Source: Streptomyces sp. NBC_00193 (GTDB taxonomy: Bacteria > Actinomycetota > Actinomycetes > Streptomycetales > Streptomycetaceae). Taken from it: 64,000 bases of DNA. The notes under the pieces were generated by a model. It was given only the letters and a program-made list of their open reading frames with translations, searched no databases and was not told where the DNA came from. Below are positions 25,013 to 33,166 of this stretch, in pieces. Every line of letters begins with the position of its first letter. The stretch's first letter is position 1. Where the stretch lies: NCBI RefSeq assembly GCF_026342735.1, contig NZ_JAPEMM010000001.1, forward strand, positions 4,712,001-4,776,000, given 5' to 3'. The position numbers were made by a program, and so were the translations under genes.

Positions 25013-26605
25013 GTGGATCAGCTCCTGCTGTTGTTCGTGCTGTTGCTCGGGGCCGTGGTGACGGTGCCGCTCGGGGACCGGTTGGGGTTGCCCTCGCCGG
25101 TGCTCATGACGCTCGGCGGGGTGGTGCTCGCGCTGGTGCCCGTGGTGCCCAACGTCGACATCCCGCCCGAGTACATCCTGCCGCTCGTGCTGCCCCCGCT
25201 GCTGTACGCATCCGTGCAGCGGACCTCCTGGCGGCAGTTCGCCGCCAACGTACGGCCCATCCTGCTGCTGGCCGTCGCCCTCGTCTTCGTGACCACCGTG
25301 GCCGTCGCCTACACCGCGCACGCCCTCGTGCCGGGGCTCTCGATCGCCGCGGCCATCGCGCTCGGCGCGCTCGTCGCCCCGCCCGACCCCGTCGCCGCCA
25401 CCGCCGTGGCGGGCTCGCTCGGGCTGCCCCGGCGCATGGTGTCGATCCTGGAGGGCGAGGGGCTCTTCAACGACGTCACCGCCATCGTGCTCTACCACGT
25501 GGCCATTGCCGCGGCCGTCAGCGGCACCTTCTCGTGGCCCGGGGCGCTCGGGGAGTTCGTGCTGTCGGCCGTCGTGGCCGTCGCGGTGGGGCTCGGGCTC
25601 GGCTGGGCCGCGAACCGGCTCATGGGACGGCTCGGCGATGCCACGCTCCAGATCGGGCTGACCCTGCTCGTCCCGTTCGTGGCGTACGCGCTGGCCGAGG
25701 AGTTCTACGGGTCCGGCGTGCTGGCCGTGCTGACCACCGCGCTGTTCCTCGCCGAGTACGCGACCGACGCCGACGACGTGCTGGGGCGGCTCGCCGGGCA
25801 CACGTTCTGGGAGGTCGTCGACATGCTGGTCACCGGTGTGGCCTTCGGGCTCATCGGGCTGGAGCTGCACAACGTGTTCGGGGCGGCCAGCGGCCGGGTC
25901 GGGGAGATGGTCGGGTGGGCGGCGGTGGTGGTCGCCGTGGTGGTCGGCGTCCGGCTGGTGTGGCTGCTGCCGGCCGGCTGGCTCGCGAAACGGCTCCACT
26001 CGCGGCGCGACTACGAGGAGGAGATCCCGCTGAGCTGGCGGGAGTCCGTGGTGATGTGGTGGGCGGGCATGCGGGGCGTGGCCTCGGTGGCGCTCGCGCT
26101 GGCCATTCCCTTCGAGACGGACGGCGGGGATCCCTTCCCGGCCCGGCAGGAGATCGTCTTCATCGCCTTCGCCGTGATCATGACCACCCTGGTGGTGCAG
26201 GGGCTGACCCTGCCCTGGCTGGTCCGCCGGCTCGGCGTGGAGGCCGACTCGGACGCGGAGGCGGAGTTCGCCCGCGCGCTGGCGATCCGCGCCGCCAAGG
26301 CCGCGAAGCGGCGGCTGAAGGAGATCGAGGAGGTGGAGGACCTGCCCGAGGACCTGGTGGAGGTGCTCTACCGCCGGGCGTACGACGTGGGCGCCAGGAT
26401 CAGCCCGGACATGGTCGACGAGGAGCGGCGGGAGGCGTACGCGAAGCGGGTGGAGCGGATCCGCGACGTGCAGCGCATCCAGCGGGAGATGATGTCCGCC
26501 GCCCGGCACGAGGTGCTGGCCGCGCGCAGCGAACCCGGCGCCGACCCGGAGATCGTCGACCGGGTGCTGCGGCACCTGGACGTGCGCAGCCTGCGCAGCC
26601 CGTAG
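25013..26605 (+). CDS. Na+(K+)/H+ antiporter, CPA1 (NhaP) family
   Basis: About 530 aa with roughly 12 hydrophobic helices followed by a 140-aa charged cytoplasmic tail (from about residue 395), which is largely helical (AAKAAKRRLKEIEEVEDLPE). CPA1 features: LGALVAPPDPVAATAV (the DPVA unwound helix), EGLFNDVTAIVLY (ND motif) and the GMRGVASVALALAIP stretch. The family exchanges Na+, K+ or Li+ for protons; ion choice cannot be read from sequence. GTG 25013 starts at VDQLLLLFV; a TTG at 24980 is a weak alternative. Confidence 0.93.
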   Translation: MDQLLLLFVLLLGAVVTVPLGDRLGLPSPVLMTLGGVVLALVPVVPNVDIPPEYILPLVLPPLLYASVQRTSWRQFAANVRPILLLAVALVFVTTVAVAYTAHALVPGLSIAAAIALGALVAPPDPVAATAVAGSLGLPRRMVSILEGEGLFNDVTAIVLYHVAIAAAVSGTFSWPGALGEFVLSAVVAVAVGLGLGWAANRLMGRLGDATLQIGLTLLVPFVAYALAEEFYGSGVLAVLTTALFLAEYATDADDVLGRLAGHTFWEVVDMLVTGVAFGLIGLELHNVFGAASGRVGEMVGWAAVVVAVVVGVRLVWLLPAGWLAKRLHSRRDYEEEIPLSWRESVVMWWAGMRGVASVALALAIPFETDGGDPFPARQEIVFIAFAVIMTTLVVQGLTLPWLVRRLGVEADSDAEAEFARALAIRAAKAAKRRLKEIEEVEDLPEDLVEVLYRRAYDVGARISPDMVDEERREAYAKRVERIRDVQRIQREMMSAARHEVLAARSEPGADPEIVDRVLRHLDVRSLRSP

Positions 26606-26774
26606 CCGGGGGAGGGAGGGGGAGGGCGGTGGGCGGCGCCGGCGTTCACTGGTTCGCCCGCGCAACCGGAATCCGTAGACGTCGGGCATGGGCATGGCAT
26701 ATCTTCGGTCGGCTCGGGGTGCCCGTCCGGTGGCCCGTTCCTGCGCCGAACGTTCCCGTGGGGGGTACTTCACC

Positions 26775-27473
26775 ATGTCCCAGTTGTCTCCGACACCGCT
26801 GCCGCGGCCCGTGGGGGAGCTCCGTTCCCCGGAGGCCCTGGCGAGGGCGGTCACCGTGCTGCTGTCCCTCGAAGCCGCTCTCGCCCTCCTGGCGTCCGGG
26901 ACCGGCTTCTACGCCCGGCAGCTGATGGAGGACCTGATCGCCGATCCCGGAAGCGTCGCGGAGGACAGCCTCGACCGGGTCGACTCCCTCCAGATGACGC
27001 TCGCGTCCGGGCGGGACCTCCTCGGACTGGTCCTGCTCGTGGTCTTCCTCATATGGTTCCACCGGGTCCGGCTCAACGGCCAGGCGTTCCGCCCCGACGG
27101 CTTCAGCCAGAGCGCGGGCTGGGCCATTGGCGGATGGTTCATCCCGATCGCGAACTTCGTGCTCCCGTACCGCGTGGCGCGGGAGACCTGGGACGCCAGC
27201 GCCCAGAACGCGCCCGACGGTTCCTTCAGGGCGGTCCCGGGTGCCGTGGTGACCGCCTGGTGGGTGGCGTACACCTTCAGCTGGGTGCTCAGGATCTACG
27301 AAAGGCTCCAGAACCAGGTGGAGACGGCCGAGGACTTCAGCGACGCCTTCACCCTCGGTGCGGTGGCCGACCTGACCACCGCCGCGGCCGCCGTCCTCGC
27401 CGTGCTCTTCGTGCGCAAGCTGACCGCTCTGCAAGGGGTCAGGGCCGTCCAGGGGCCGAACGCCGCGGCCTGA
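26775..27473 (+). CDS. DUF4328 membrane protein
   Basis: 232-aa membrane protein of unknown function. Hydrophobic segments lie at about 22-42, 77-95, 120-140, 160-178 and 200-218. The DUF4328 signature is visible: FHRVRLNGQAFRPDGFSQSA then GWAIGGWFIPIANFVLPYRV. Streptomyces genomes often hold several members, usually next to unrelated genes. ATG 26775 follows GTGGGGGG. It converges on the minus-strand dehydratase gene with only 11 nt between the stops, so there is no room for separate terminators. Confidence 0.85.
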   Translation: MSQLSPTPLPRPVGELRSPEALARAVTVLLSLEAALALLASGTGFYARQLMEDLIADPGSVAEDSLDRVDSLQMTLASGRDLLGLVLLVVFLIWFHRVRLNGQAFRPDGFSQSAGWAIGGWFIPIANFVLPYRVARETWDASAQNAPDGSFRAVPGAVVTAWWVAYTFSWVLRIYERLQNQVETAEDFSDAFTLGAVADLTTAAAAVLAVLFVRKLTALQGVRAVQGPNAAA

Positions 27474-27484
27474 GCGCCGCCGGG

Positions 27485-28543
27485 TCAGACCTGGTAGCGG
27501 TCCGGGGCGAAGAGGTGGAGATGGGCGGCGATCCACTCCGAGGTGCGGGCCAGGCCCTCCTGGAGGGAGACCTCGGGCTTCCAGCCCGCCCAGTCGCGGG
27601 CCCGGGTGTTGTCCGACAGCAGGCGCTGGACCTCGCTGCCCGCGGGACGCAGCCGGGCCGGGTCGACGACCACCTCCGCGTCCCGGCCCGAGGCCGTGAT
27701 CAGCGCCCGGGCCAGGTCGCCGATGGAGATCTCCTCTCCGCTGCCGAGGTTGACCACCTCGCCCAGGGCCCGGTCGCATTCCGCGACGGCGAGGAAGCCG
27801 GCCGCGGTGTCGGTCACGTAGGTGAAGTCCCGGGTGGGGGTCAGGGACCCCAGGCGGACCTCCCGGGCGCCCGCGTGGAGCTGGGCGAGGATGGTGGGGA
27901 TGACCGCACGGGCCGACTGGCGGGGGCCGTAGGTGTTGAACGGCCGGACCACCGTCACCGGCAGTTCGAACGCGTGGTGGAAGGAGAGCGCCATCATGTC
28001 GGCGCCGATCTTCGAAGCGGAGTACGGGGACTGCGGCTGGAGCGGGTGGCTCTCGGAGATCGGGGCCGTCAGGGCCGTCCCGTAGACCTCGCTGGTGGAG
28101 GTGTGGACGAGGCGGCGCACGCCGTGGCGGCGGCAGGCCTCGGCCATGTTCTCCGTACCGGTGACGTTGGTCTGGACGTACGCGCCGGGCGAGGCGTAGC
28201 TGTACGGGATCCCGATCAGCGCCGCCAGGTGGAAGACCGTGTCGCAGCCGGCCACCGCGTCGCTGACCCGGCCCGCGTCGCGGACGTCCCCGGCCCACAT
28301 CTCCACCGGGCCGCCCGGGTCGGCCAGGTACCGGGCCAGGTGGCCCTTCTCCGCGTACGGCTTGTAGTGCACGAAGGCGCGCACCTTCGCGCCCCGCGCG
28401 ACCAGCAGGTCGACGAGCGTGGAGCCGATGAACCCCTCGGCGCCCGTCACCAGGACCGTACGGCCGCTCCAGTCGGCCGGGGTGCGCGCCGGGGTGAGGG
28501 TCAGCGTGGGGGTGGGCGTGGACGTGGGGATGTGCGTGGTCAT
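27485..28543 (-). CDS. LegB-like NAD-dependent sugar-nucleotide 4,6-dehydratase/epimerase (extended SDR)
   Basis: 352-aa extended short-chain dehydrogenase. The NAD-binding GAEGFIG lies at 34-40; STSEVYG supplies the Thr and Glu typical of 4,6-dehydratases; YSASK places Tyr174 and Lys178. RPFNTYGPRQSARAVIPTI and TRDFTYVTDTAAGF are strong matches to my memory of the LegB-type (TIGR04180) family, whose members act on UDP-GlcNAc. The N-terminal 24 residues are Thr/Pro repeats outside the fold. The ATG overlaps the stop of the MurG-like gene by 4 nt, so both enzymes are made together. The substrate here is inferred. Confidence 0.8.
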   Translation of the reverse strand: MTTHIPTSTPTPTLTLTPARTPADWSGRTVLVTGAEGFIGSTLVDLLVARGAKVRAFVHYKPYAEKGHLARYLADPGGPVEMWAGDVRDAGRVSDAVAGCDTVFHLAALIGIPYSYASPGAYVQTNVTGTENMAEACRRHGVRRLVHTSTSEVYGTALTAPISESHPLQPQSPYSASKIGADMMALSFHHAFELPVTVVRPFNTYGPRQSARAVIPTILAQLHAGAREVRLGSLTPTRDFTYVTDTAAGFLAVAECDRALGEVVNLGSGEEISIGDLARALITASGRDAEVVVDPARLRPAGSEVQRLLSDNTRARDWAGWKPEVSLQEGLARTSEWIAAHLHLFAPDRYQV

Positions 28544-29754
28544 ACGAGCTCCAGGGGAGTGGGGGAGAAGGAGGGGAAGCCGGCGACCCGCAGGACCTGC
28601 GAGGCCAGCAGTTCGGCGGCCCGCGCGTGCGGGCCAGGGTCGGCCGCGCCGGCCATCGCCGCCAGCCGCGCCGGGTCGGCCAGCAGCGGGGCGAGCAGGT
28701 CCGCGAGGCGGCCGGCCGTGGCCTCGGCGTCCGCCAGCAGCAGGCCGGCGCCCGCGTCGGACAGCACCCGGGCGTTGTGGGTCTGGTGGTCGCCCGGGGC
28801 GTGCGGGTAGGGGACCAGCACCGCGGGGACCCCGGTCGCGGCGAGCTCCGCCACCGTCGCCGAGCCCGCCCGGCACACCACCAGGTCGGCGGCCGCGTAG
28901 ACCAGGTCCATCCGGTCCAGGTACGGCACGGCCCGTGCGATCCGCCGCCCGCCCGAGGCGGACAGCCCGGCCACCGTGTCCGCGAGCGCCGCCGGCCCCG
29001 TCTTGATCAGCAGCTGTACGTCCTCCCGCGCCTGCCAGGCGGCCGCCAGCCCGGCCGCGGCCGAGGTCAGGCGTACGGCGCCCAGACTGCCGCCGTTGAA
29101 CACCACCAGCCGCCGCCCGTCCGGCACCCCGAGCTCCCGCCGGGCCCGCGCGCGCAGGGCCGCCCGCTCGGGGCGGGACAGTTCGGCGAGGCCGGACAGC
29201 GCGGCGGAGACGGGCATTCCGGTGGTCAGTGCCCGCGCACCGCCCGCGAGGTGTTCCCGGCTGCGGTCGAAGGCCACCGCGATGTGCGGGGTGAGGCGGG
29301 CCGCGAACTGGTTGGCCCGGCCCGGTACGGCGTTGGACTCGTGGATGACCGCCGGCAGCCCCGCCAGCCGGGCCCCGAGCACGGCGGGCGCGCTCGGATA
29401 GCCGCCCATGCCGACCGCCACGTGCGCGCCCTGCGCCCGGATCACGGCCCGCGCCTGCCCGGCCGAACGCAGCAGCGCCGCGGGGAGGAGGTAGCGCTTG
29501 GCGCCCAGCGCCGGGTCGAAGGGGATCATGTCCACGGTGTGCAGGCGGTAGCCGGCGGCCGGGATCAGCTCGGTCTCCAGTCCGCGTTCGGTGCCGATGA
29601 ACGAGACCACGGCGTCCGGGACGGCGGCGCGCAGCGCCTCCGCCAGGGCGAGCCCGGGATAGATGTGCCCGCCGGTGCCGCCCGCGCCGATCACGACGGA
29701 GAGCGGCGCGCGTGAGGGCCGGCGTGAGGAGGAGGGAGGGGGTGAGGAGGTCAT
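28540..29754 (-). CDS. Second MurG-like GT28 glycosyltransferase
   Basis: 404-aa GT28-fold protein. It has GAGGTGGHIYPGLALAEAL near residues 23-41, VGMGGYPSAPAVLGA, HESNAVPGRANQ, FNGGSLGAVRL and GDHQTHNARVLSDAGAG. These are closer to the MurG of Firmicutes and Gram-negatives (GGTGGHIYP; DHQ..NA) than to the window's own MurG at 10150 (GGTAGHIEP; NGEQRLNA). Donor and acceptor are unknown: it could be a reserve MurG or a transferase that modifies lipid-linked sugars. It is translationally coupled to the dehydratase and transcribed divergently from the two-component genes. Confidence 0.8.
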   Translation of the reverse strand: MTSSPPPSSSRRPSRAPLSVVIGAGGTGGHIYPGLALAEALRAAVPDAVVSFIGTERGLETELIPAAGYRLHTVDMIPFDPALGAKRYLLPAALLRSAGQARAVIRAQGAHVAVGMGGYPSAPAVLGARLAGLPAVIHESNAVPGRANQFAARLTPHIAVAFDRSREHLAGGARALTTGMPVSAALSGLAELSRPERAALRARARRELGVPDGRRLVVFNGGSLGAVRLTSAAAGLAAAWQAREDVQLLIKTGPAALADTVAGLSASGGRRIARAVPYLDRMDLVYAAADLVVCRAGSATVAELAATGVPAVLVPYPHAPGDHQTHNARVLSDAGAGLLLADAEATAGRLADLLAPLLADPARLAAMAGAADPGPHARAAELLASQVLRVAGFPSFSPTPLELV

Positions 29755-29776
29755 GGACGCAGACTTCCGGTGCGCC

Positions 29777-29797
29777 CTAAGAAGGTTCTAAGAGGTT
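29777..29797. promoter_or_regulatory. Tandem direct repeat between divergent genes (candidate response-regulator box)
   Basis: CTAAGAAGGTT (29777-29787) is followed at once by CTAAGAGGTT (29788-29797), a near-perfect direct repeat with an 11-bp period in the 72-bp gap shared by the MurG-like operon and the response regulator. OmpR-family regulators typically bind two half-sites one helical turn apart, so autoregulation and control of the MurG-like operon are likely. Confidence 0.55.
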
Positions 29798-29826
29798 CTC
29801 CCGGAGCATTTGGGAGGCTTTGCCGC

Positions 29827-30513
29827 ATGCAGCGGATTCTGGTGGTGGACGACGAGCCCGAGGTGCGGGCCGCCGTCGAGGACGGGCTCGCCGTCGAGGG
29901 GTACGAGGTGCGCGGTGCGGCCGACGGGCTGGCGGCGCTGTCCGAGGTGGCCCTCTGGCAGCCGGACGCGGTGGTCCTCGACGTGATGATGCCGGTGCTG
30001 GACGGGCTCGCCGTGTGCCGGCAGCTGCGCGGGGTGGGCGACCGTACGCCCGTGCTCGTCCTCACGGCCCTGGACGCGGTGAGCGACCGCGTCGACGGGC
30101 TGGAGGCGGGCGCCGACGACTACCTGGTCAAACCGTTCGCGCTCGACGAGCTCGTGGCCCGGGTACGGGCCCTCCTGCGCCGGGCCGCCCCCGACGATCC
30201 GGCCGGAGGACGGGAGCTCCTCGGGTACGGGGACCTCGTGCTCGACCCCGCCACCCGCACCGGGCGGCGCGGGGAGCGGCCGCTGGAGTTCAGCCGCACC
30301 GAGTCGGCGCTGCTCGAACTGCTCCTGCGCCACCCCGGGCAGGTGCTGCCGCGCGAGCTCGTCCTGGAACTGGTGTGGGGCCGGGACTTCGGGCCGGACT
30401 CCAACTCCCTGGCCGTCTACGTGGGATACCTGCGCCGCAAGCTGGAGGCCGGCGGCGAGCCCCGGCTCGTGCACACCGTGCACGGGGTCGGCTACCGGCT
30501 GGACGCCGCGTGA
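29827..30513 (+). CDS. OmpR-family response regulator (PrrA/MprA-like)
   Basis: 228-aa two-component response regulator. The receiver domain has the acidic pair Asp8-Asp9, phospho-acceptor Asp52 (VVLDVMMP) and the conserved Lys in LVKPF. The C-terminal winged-helix DNA-binding domain spans about 130-228 (LEFSRTESALLELLLRHPGQ, then VYVGYLRRKLE and VHGVGYRL). Its sequence recalls mycobacterial PrrA. ATG 29827 gives the receiver without extension. The stop overlaps the kinase start by 4 nt. Confidence 0.93.
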   Translation: MQRILVVDDEPEVRAAVEDGLAVEGYEVRGAADGLAALSEVALWQPDAVVLDVMMPVLDGLAVCRQLRGVGDRTPVLVLTALDAVSDRVDGLEAGADDYLVKPFALDELVARVRALLRRAAPDDPAGGRELLGYGDLVLDPATRTGRRGERPLEFSRTESALLELLLRHPGQVLPRELVLELVWGRDFGPDSNSLAVYVGYLRRKLEAGGEPRLVHTVHGVGYRLDAA

Positions 30514-31934
30514 GCGGGCGGGGCCGCGGGGACGAGCGCGGGCAGAGAGCGCGGTGGCGGCGCAGGCGGCCGCTGCGGACCCGGCTGGCGCTGGCCGCCA
30601 CGGCCGCCGTGGCCTGCGTCGCGCTCGGCGTGTGCGCGGCGGCCTTCCTCGTCGTGCGGGGGGCGCTGTACCGGCAGCTCGACCTCAGCCTGACCCAGTC
30701 CGCCCGCCTCGCCGCCCAGCGCAACCCGGACTCCGGACCCGGGACCCTGGCCGGGGAGTGCCGGTTCCGGGCGGCGCCCGCCTGCGCCGAGGTGGTTCCG
30801 GCGGATCCGGGGCGCGATCCCTCGACCCCGTACCTGCTGCCGGTCGCCCCGGCCGCGCGGGACGTGGCGGCGGGCACGCGGGCCCCGTACTACACCGCCA
30901 TCGTGCACGCCGGGCATCCGGCGCGGATGCTGACCACCGACTACGGCAAGGGGCGGGCGCTCCAGGTGGCGTTGCGGGCGGACACCGTGGAGGACGGCAT
31001 CGAGCAGGCCGCCTGGTGGCTGGCGCTCACGGCGGCGGCAGGGATGCTGCTGGCCGCGCTGCTCGGCTACTGGGTCTCGCGGACCGGGCTGGCGCCCGTC
31101 ACCCGGCTCACCGCCACCGCCGAGCGGATCGCCGCCACCAGGGACCCGAGGCACCGGATCGAACTGCCGCCCCCGGGGCGCGGCCGCGAGGACGAGGTCA
31201 CCCGGCTGGCCGGGAGCTTCAACACCATGCTGGGGGAGCTGGAACAGTCGCTCACCGCCCAGCGCAGGCTCGTCGCGGACGCCTCGCACGAACTGCGGAC
31301 CCCGCTGACGGCGCTGCGGACGAACGCGGAGCTGCTCGCGCGGGGGGACCGGCTGACGGCGGAGCAGCGGGAACGGGCCTCGCTGGCGCTCGGGCGGCAG
31401 CTGCGGGAGGTGACGGGGCTGGTCAACGACCTGATCGAGCTGGCCCGCGACGAGGAACCGCAGCTGCTGGTGGAACAGGTGCGGCTGGCTCCGCTGGTGG
31501 AGTACTGCGTCGGGGCCGCGCGGGCGCACTGGCCCGGGGTGGCGTTCCGGGTGCGGGGGCCGTCGCCGGAGGAGGCCGTGGTGGTGGCGGGGGTGCCGGC
31601 GCGGCTCAGCCGGCTGCTGGGGAACCTGCTGGACAACGCGGCGAAGTTCAGCCCGGCGGGGGCGGAGGTGGAGGTCGGGCTCGTGGTGCGGGGGGAGGGT
31701 GGTGGTGGGGCGGAGGTGACCGTACGGGATCACGGGCCGGGGATCGCGGAGGGGGATCTGCCGTACGTCTTCGACCGGTTCTACCGGGCGGGGGCCGCGC
31801 GGGCCCTGCCGGGGTCGGGGCTGGGGCTGGCGATGGCTCGGCAGATCGCGCGGGCGCACGAGGCGGAGTTGACGGCCGAAGCCGCGGTTGGTGGGGGCGC
31901 GCTGTTCCGGCTGACCTTTGCGGTGCGGGGCTGA
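30510..31934 (+). CDS. Sensor histidine kinase (PrrB/MprB-like)
   Basis: 474-aa membrane kinase paired with the preceding regulator. Two membrane helices (about 26-48 and 170-192) enclose a 120-aa extracytoplasmic sensor with two Cys (CRFRAAPAC). A HAMP domain follows, then the dimerisation helix with His260 in DASHELRTPL, and the ATPase domain with NLLDNAAKFSP, DHGPGIAEGDL and GSGLGLAMARQIA. The Cys pair may form a disulfide in the sensor. The signal is unknown; the divergent MurG-like operon points to an envelope cue. Confidence 0.92.
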   Translation: MSGRGRGDERGQRARWRRRRPLRTRLALAATAAVACVALGVCAAAFLVVRGALYRQLDLSLTQSARLAAQRNPDSGPGTLAGECRFRAAPACAEVVPADPGRDPSTPYLLPVAPAARDVAAGTRAPYYTAIVHAGHPARMLTTDYGKGRALQVALRADTVEDGIEQAAWWLALTAAAGMLLAALLGYWVSRTGLAPVTRLTATAERIAATRDPRHRIELPPPGRGREDEVTRLAGSFNTMLGELEQSLTAQRRLVADASHELRTPLTALRTNAELLARGDRLTAEQRERASLALGRQLREVTGLVNDLIELARDEEPQLLVEQVRLAPLVEYCVGAARAHWPGVAFRVRGPSPEEAVVVAGVPARLSRLLGNLLDNAAKFSPAGAEVEVGLVVRGEGGGGAEVTVRDHGPGIAEGDLPYVFDRFYRAGAARALPGSGLGLAMARQIARAHEAELTAEAAVGGGALFRLTFAVRG

Positions 31935-31967
31935 GGGGGTGGGGCGTGCCGTGCCCTGCGGGGCGGA

Positions 31968-32081
31968 GTCCCCTACCCGCCCTTCGCCCGTTCCCCGGGC
32001 CGCGCCCGGACCCCCCTGGGGCTCCGCCCCAGACCCCGCGCCTCAAACGCCGGCGGGGCTGGATGTGGCCGGCGTCGGCCT
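31968..32081. repeat. Palindromic intergenic element, copy 4 (kinase-MscS), half copy
   Basis: It begins with GTCCCCTACCCGCCCTTCG and contains one core (about 32041-32064, CTCAAACGCCGGCGGGGC) but no mirrored arm. Past the core, a stretch at about 32063-32081 matches, in inverse orientation, the module at 870-890 of copy 1. The element stops a few bases short of the mscS stop codon (32088-32090) at the convergent junction. Confidence 0.75.
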
Positions 32082-32087
32082 GGACGG

Positions 32088-33116
32088 TTACAGACCGGGT
32101 GGAGGCGTGGCCTCCGCGGTCGCGATGTGGGGGAGGGCGTACGGGTGGTGGGTGCGCAGCCAGGTGATCAGGCGTTCGCGGACCGCGCAGCGGACGGTCC
32201 AGACGGCGTCGCCGTCCTTCGCCGTGACCACCGCGCGGACCAGGATGGTGTGCGGGGTGGTGTCCGTGACGGCCAGGGAGCCGGTGCGGCCGTCCCATTC
32301 CGGGATGTCCTTCAGGATCCGCTGGAGCTGCTCGCGCATCAGGTCCACCGGGGCGCTGTGGTCCAGGTGCCAGAACACGGTGCCCGTCATCTGCGCGCCA
32401 CCGCGCGACCAGTTCTCGTAGGGCTTGCTCGTGAAGTACGAGACCGGCATCGTGATCCGGCGCTCGTCCCAGGTGCGGACGGTGAGGAAGGTGAGGGTGA
32501 TCTCCTCCACCGTGCCCCACTCCTTGTCCACCACCACCGTGTCGCCGATCCGGACGGTGTCGCCGAAGGCGATCTGGAGTCCGGCGAAGAGGTTGCCGAG
32601 GGCGGCTTGCGCCGCGATGCCCGCCACGATGCCGAGTACGCCCGCCGAGGCCAGCATCGAGGTGCCGACCGTCCGCATCTCGGGGAACGTCAGGAGCATC
32701 GCGCCGAGGGCCACCACGATCACCACCGCCGTGACCACCCGCTGGATCAGCGTGACCTGCGTGCGGACCCGGCGGACCCTGGCCTGGTCGGAGGCGTCGG
32801 CCGCGTAGCGGGCGTACGTGGAGTCGACGATCGCCGTCGTGATGCGGATCAGCAGCCACGCGGCCGCGGCGATCAGGACCAGGGTCAGCACGTGCCCGGG
32901 GCCGTCCGCGCGCCGGCGCACCGCCTGCAGCAGGGAGGCGGCCAGGACCACCAGGAACGGCGGGCGGCAGCGGCGCAGCAGCCCCCACAGCGGGGTCTCA
33001 CTGTGCCGGGCGTCGGCACGGCGCAGCAGCAGGTCCAGCAGCCAGCCCGCGAGCAGGGTGACGGCCAGGGTGCCGGCGACGGCCGCGATCGGGCGCAGGA
33101 AGGAGTCCGTGTCCAT
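32088..33116 (-). CDS. MscS-family mechanosensitive channel
   Basis: 342-aa small-conductance channel family protein. Hydrophobic helices at about 10-27, 47-62, 75-95 and 125-145 precede the pore-lining helix GTSMLASAGVLGIVAGIAAQAALGN and the beta domain (DTVRIGDTVVVDKEWGTVEEI, WDERRITMPVSYF). Such channels release solutes on hypo-osmotic shock. ATG 33116 is used; a TTG three codons upstream is possible. It is divergent from the hydrolase gene, 50 nt away. Confidence 0.9.
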   Translation of the reverse strand: MDTDSFLRPIAAVAGTLAVTLLAGWLLDLLLRRADARHSETPLWGLLRRCRPPFLVVLAASLLQAVRRRADGPGHVLTLVLIAAAAWLLIRITTAIVDSTYARYAADASDQARVRRVRTQVTLIQRVVTAVVIVVALGAMLLTFPEMRTVGTSMLASAGVLGIVAGIAAQAALGNLFAGLQIAFGDTVRIGDTVVVDKEWGTVEEITLTFLTVRTWDERRITMPVSYFTSKPYENWSRGGAQMTGTVFWHLDHSAPVDLMREQLQRILKDIPEWDGRTGSLAVTDTTPHTILVRAVVTAKDGDAVWTVRCAVRERLITWLRTHHPYALPHIATAEATPPPGL

Positions 33117-33154
33117 GCAGGCCAACGTAACCGGAGGGGGTCCGTCGAAACTGG

Positions 33155-33160
33155 CACGAT
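33155..33160 (+). promoter_or_regulatory. Candidate -10 box, leaderless hydrolase mRNA
   Basis: CACGAT in the context TGGCACGAT lies exactly 6 nt before ATG 33167. The same TGGCACGAT, also 6 nt before the start, is found at 47160-47168, and a close GGCACAAT at 58937-58944. Confidence 0.4.
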
Positions 33161-33166
33161 GGGGGC

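Noticed and set aside
26646..28298. A 550-codon minus-strand frame across DUF4328 and the dehydratase gene
   Set aside because: It overlaps two well-supported genes in other frames and its predicted product is Arg/Gly/Pro-rich without a domain.
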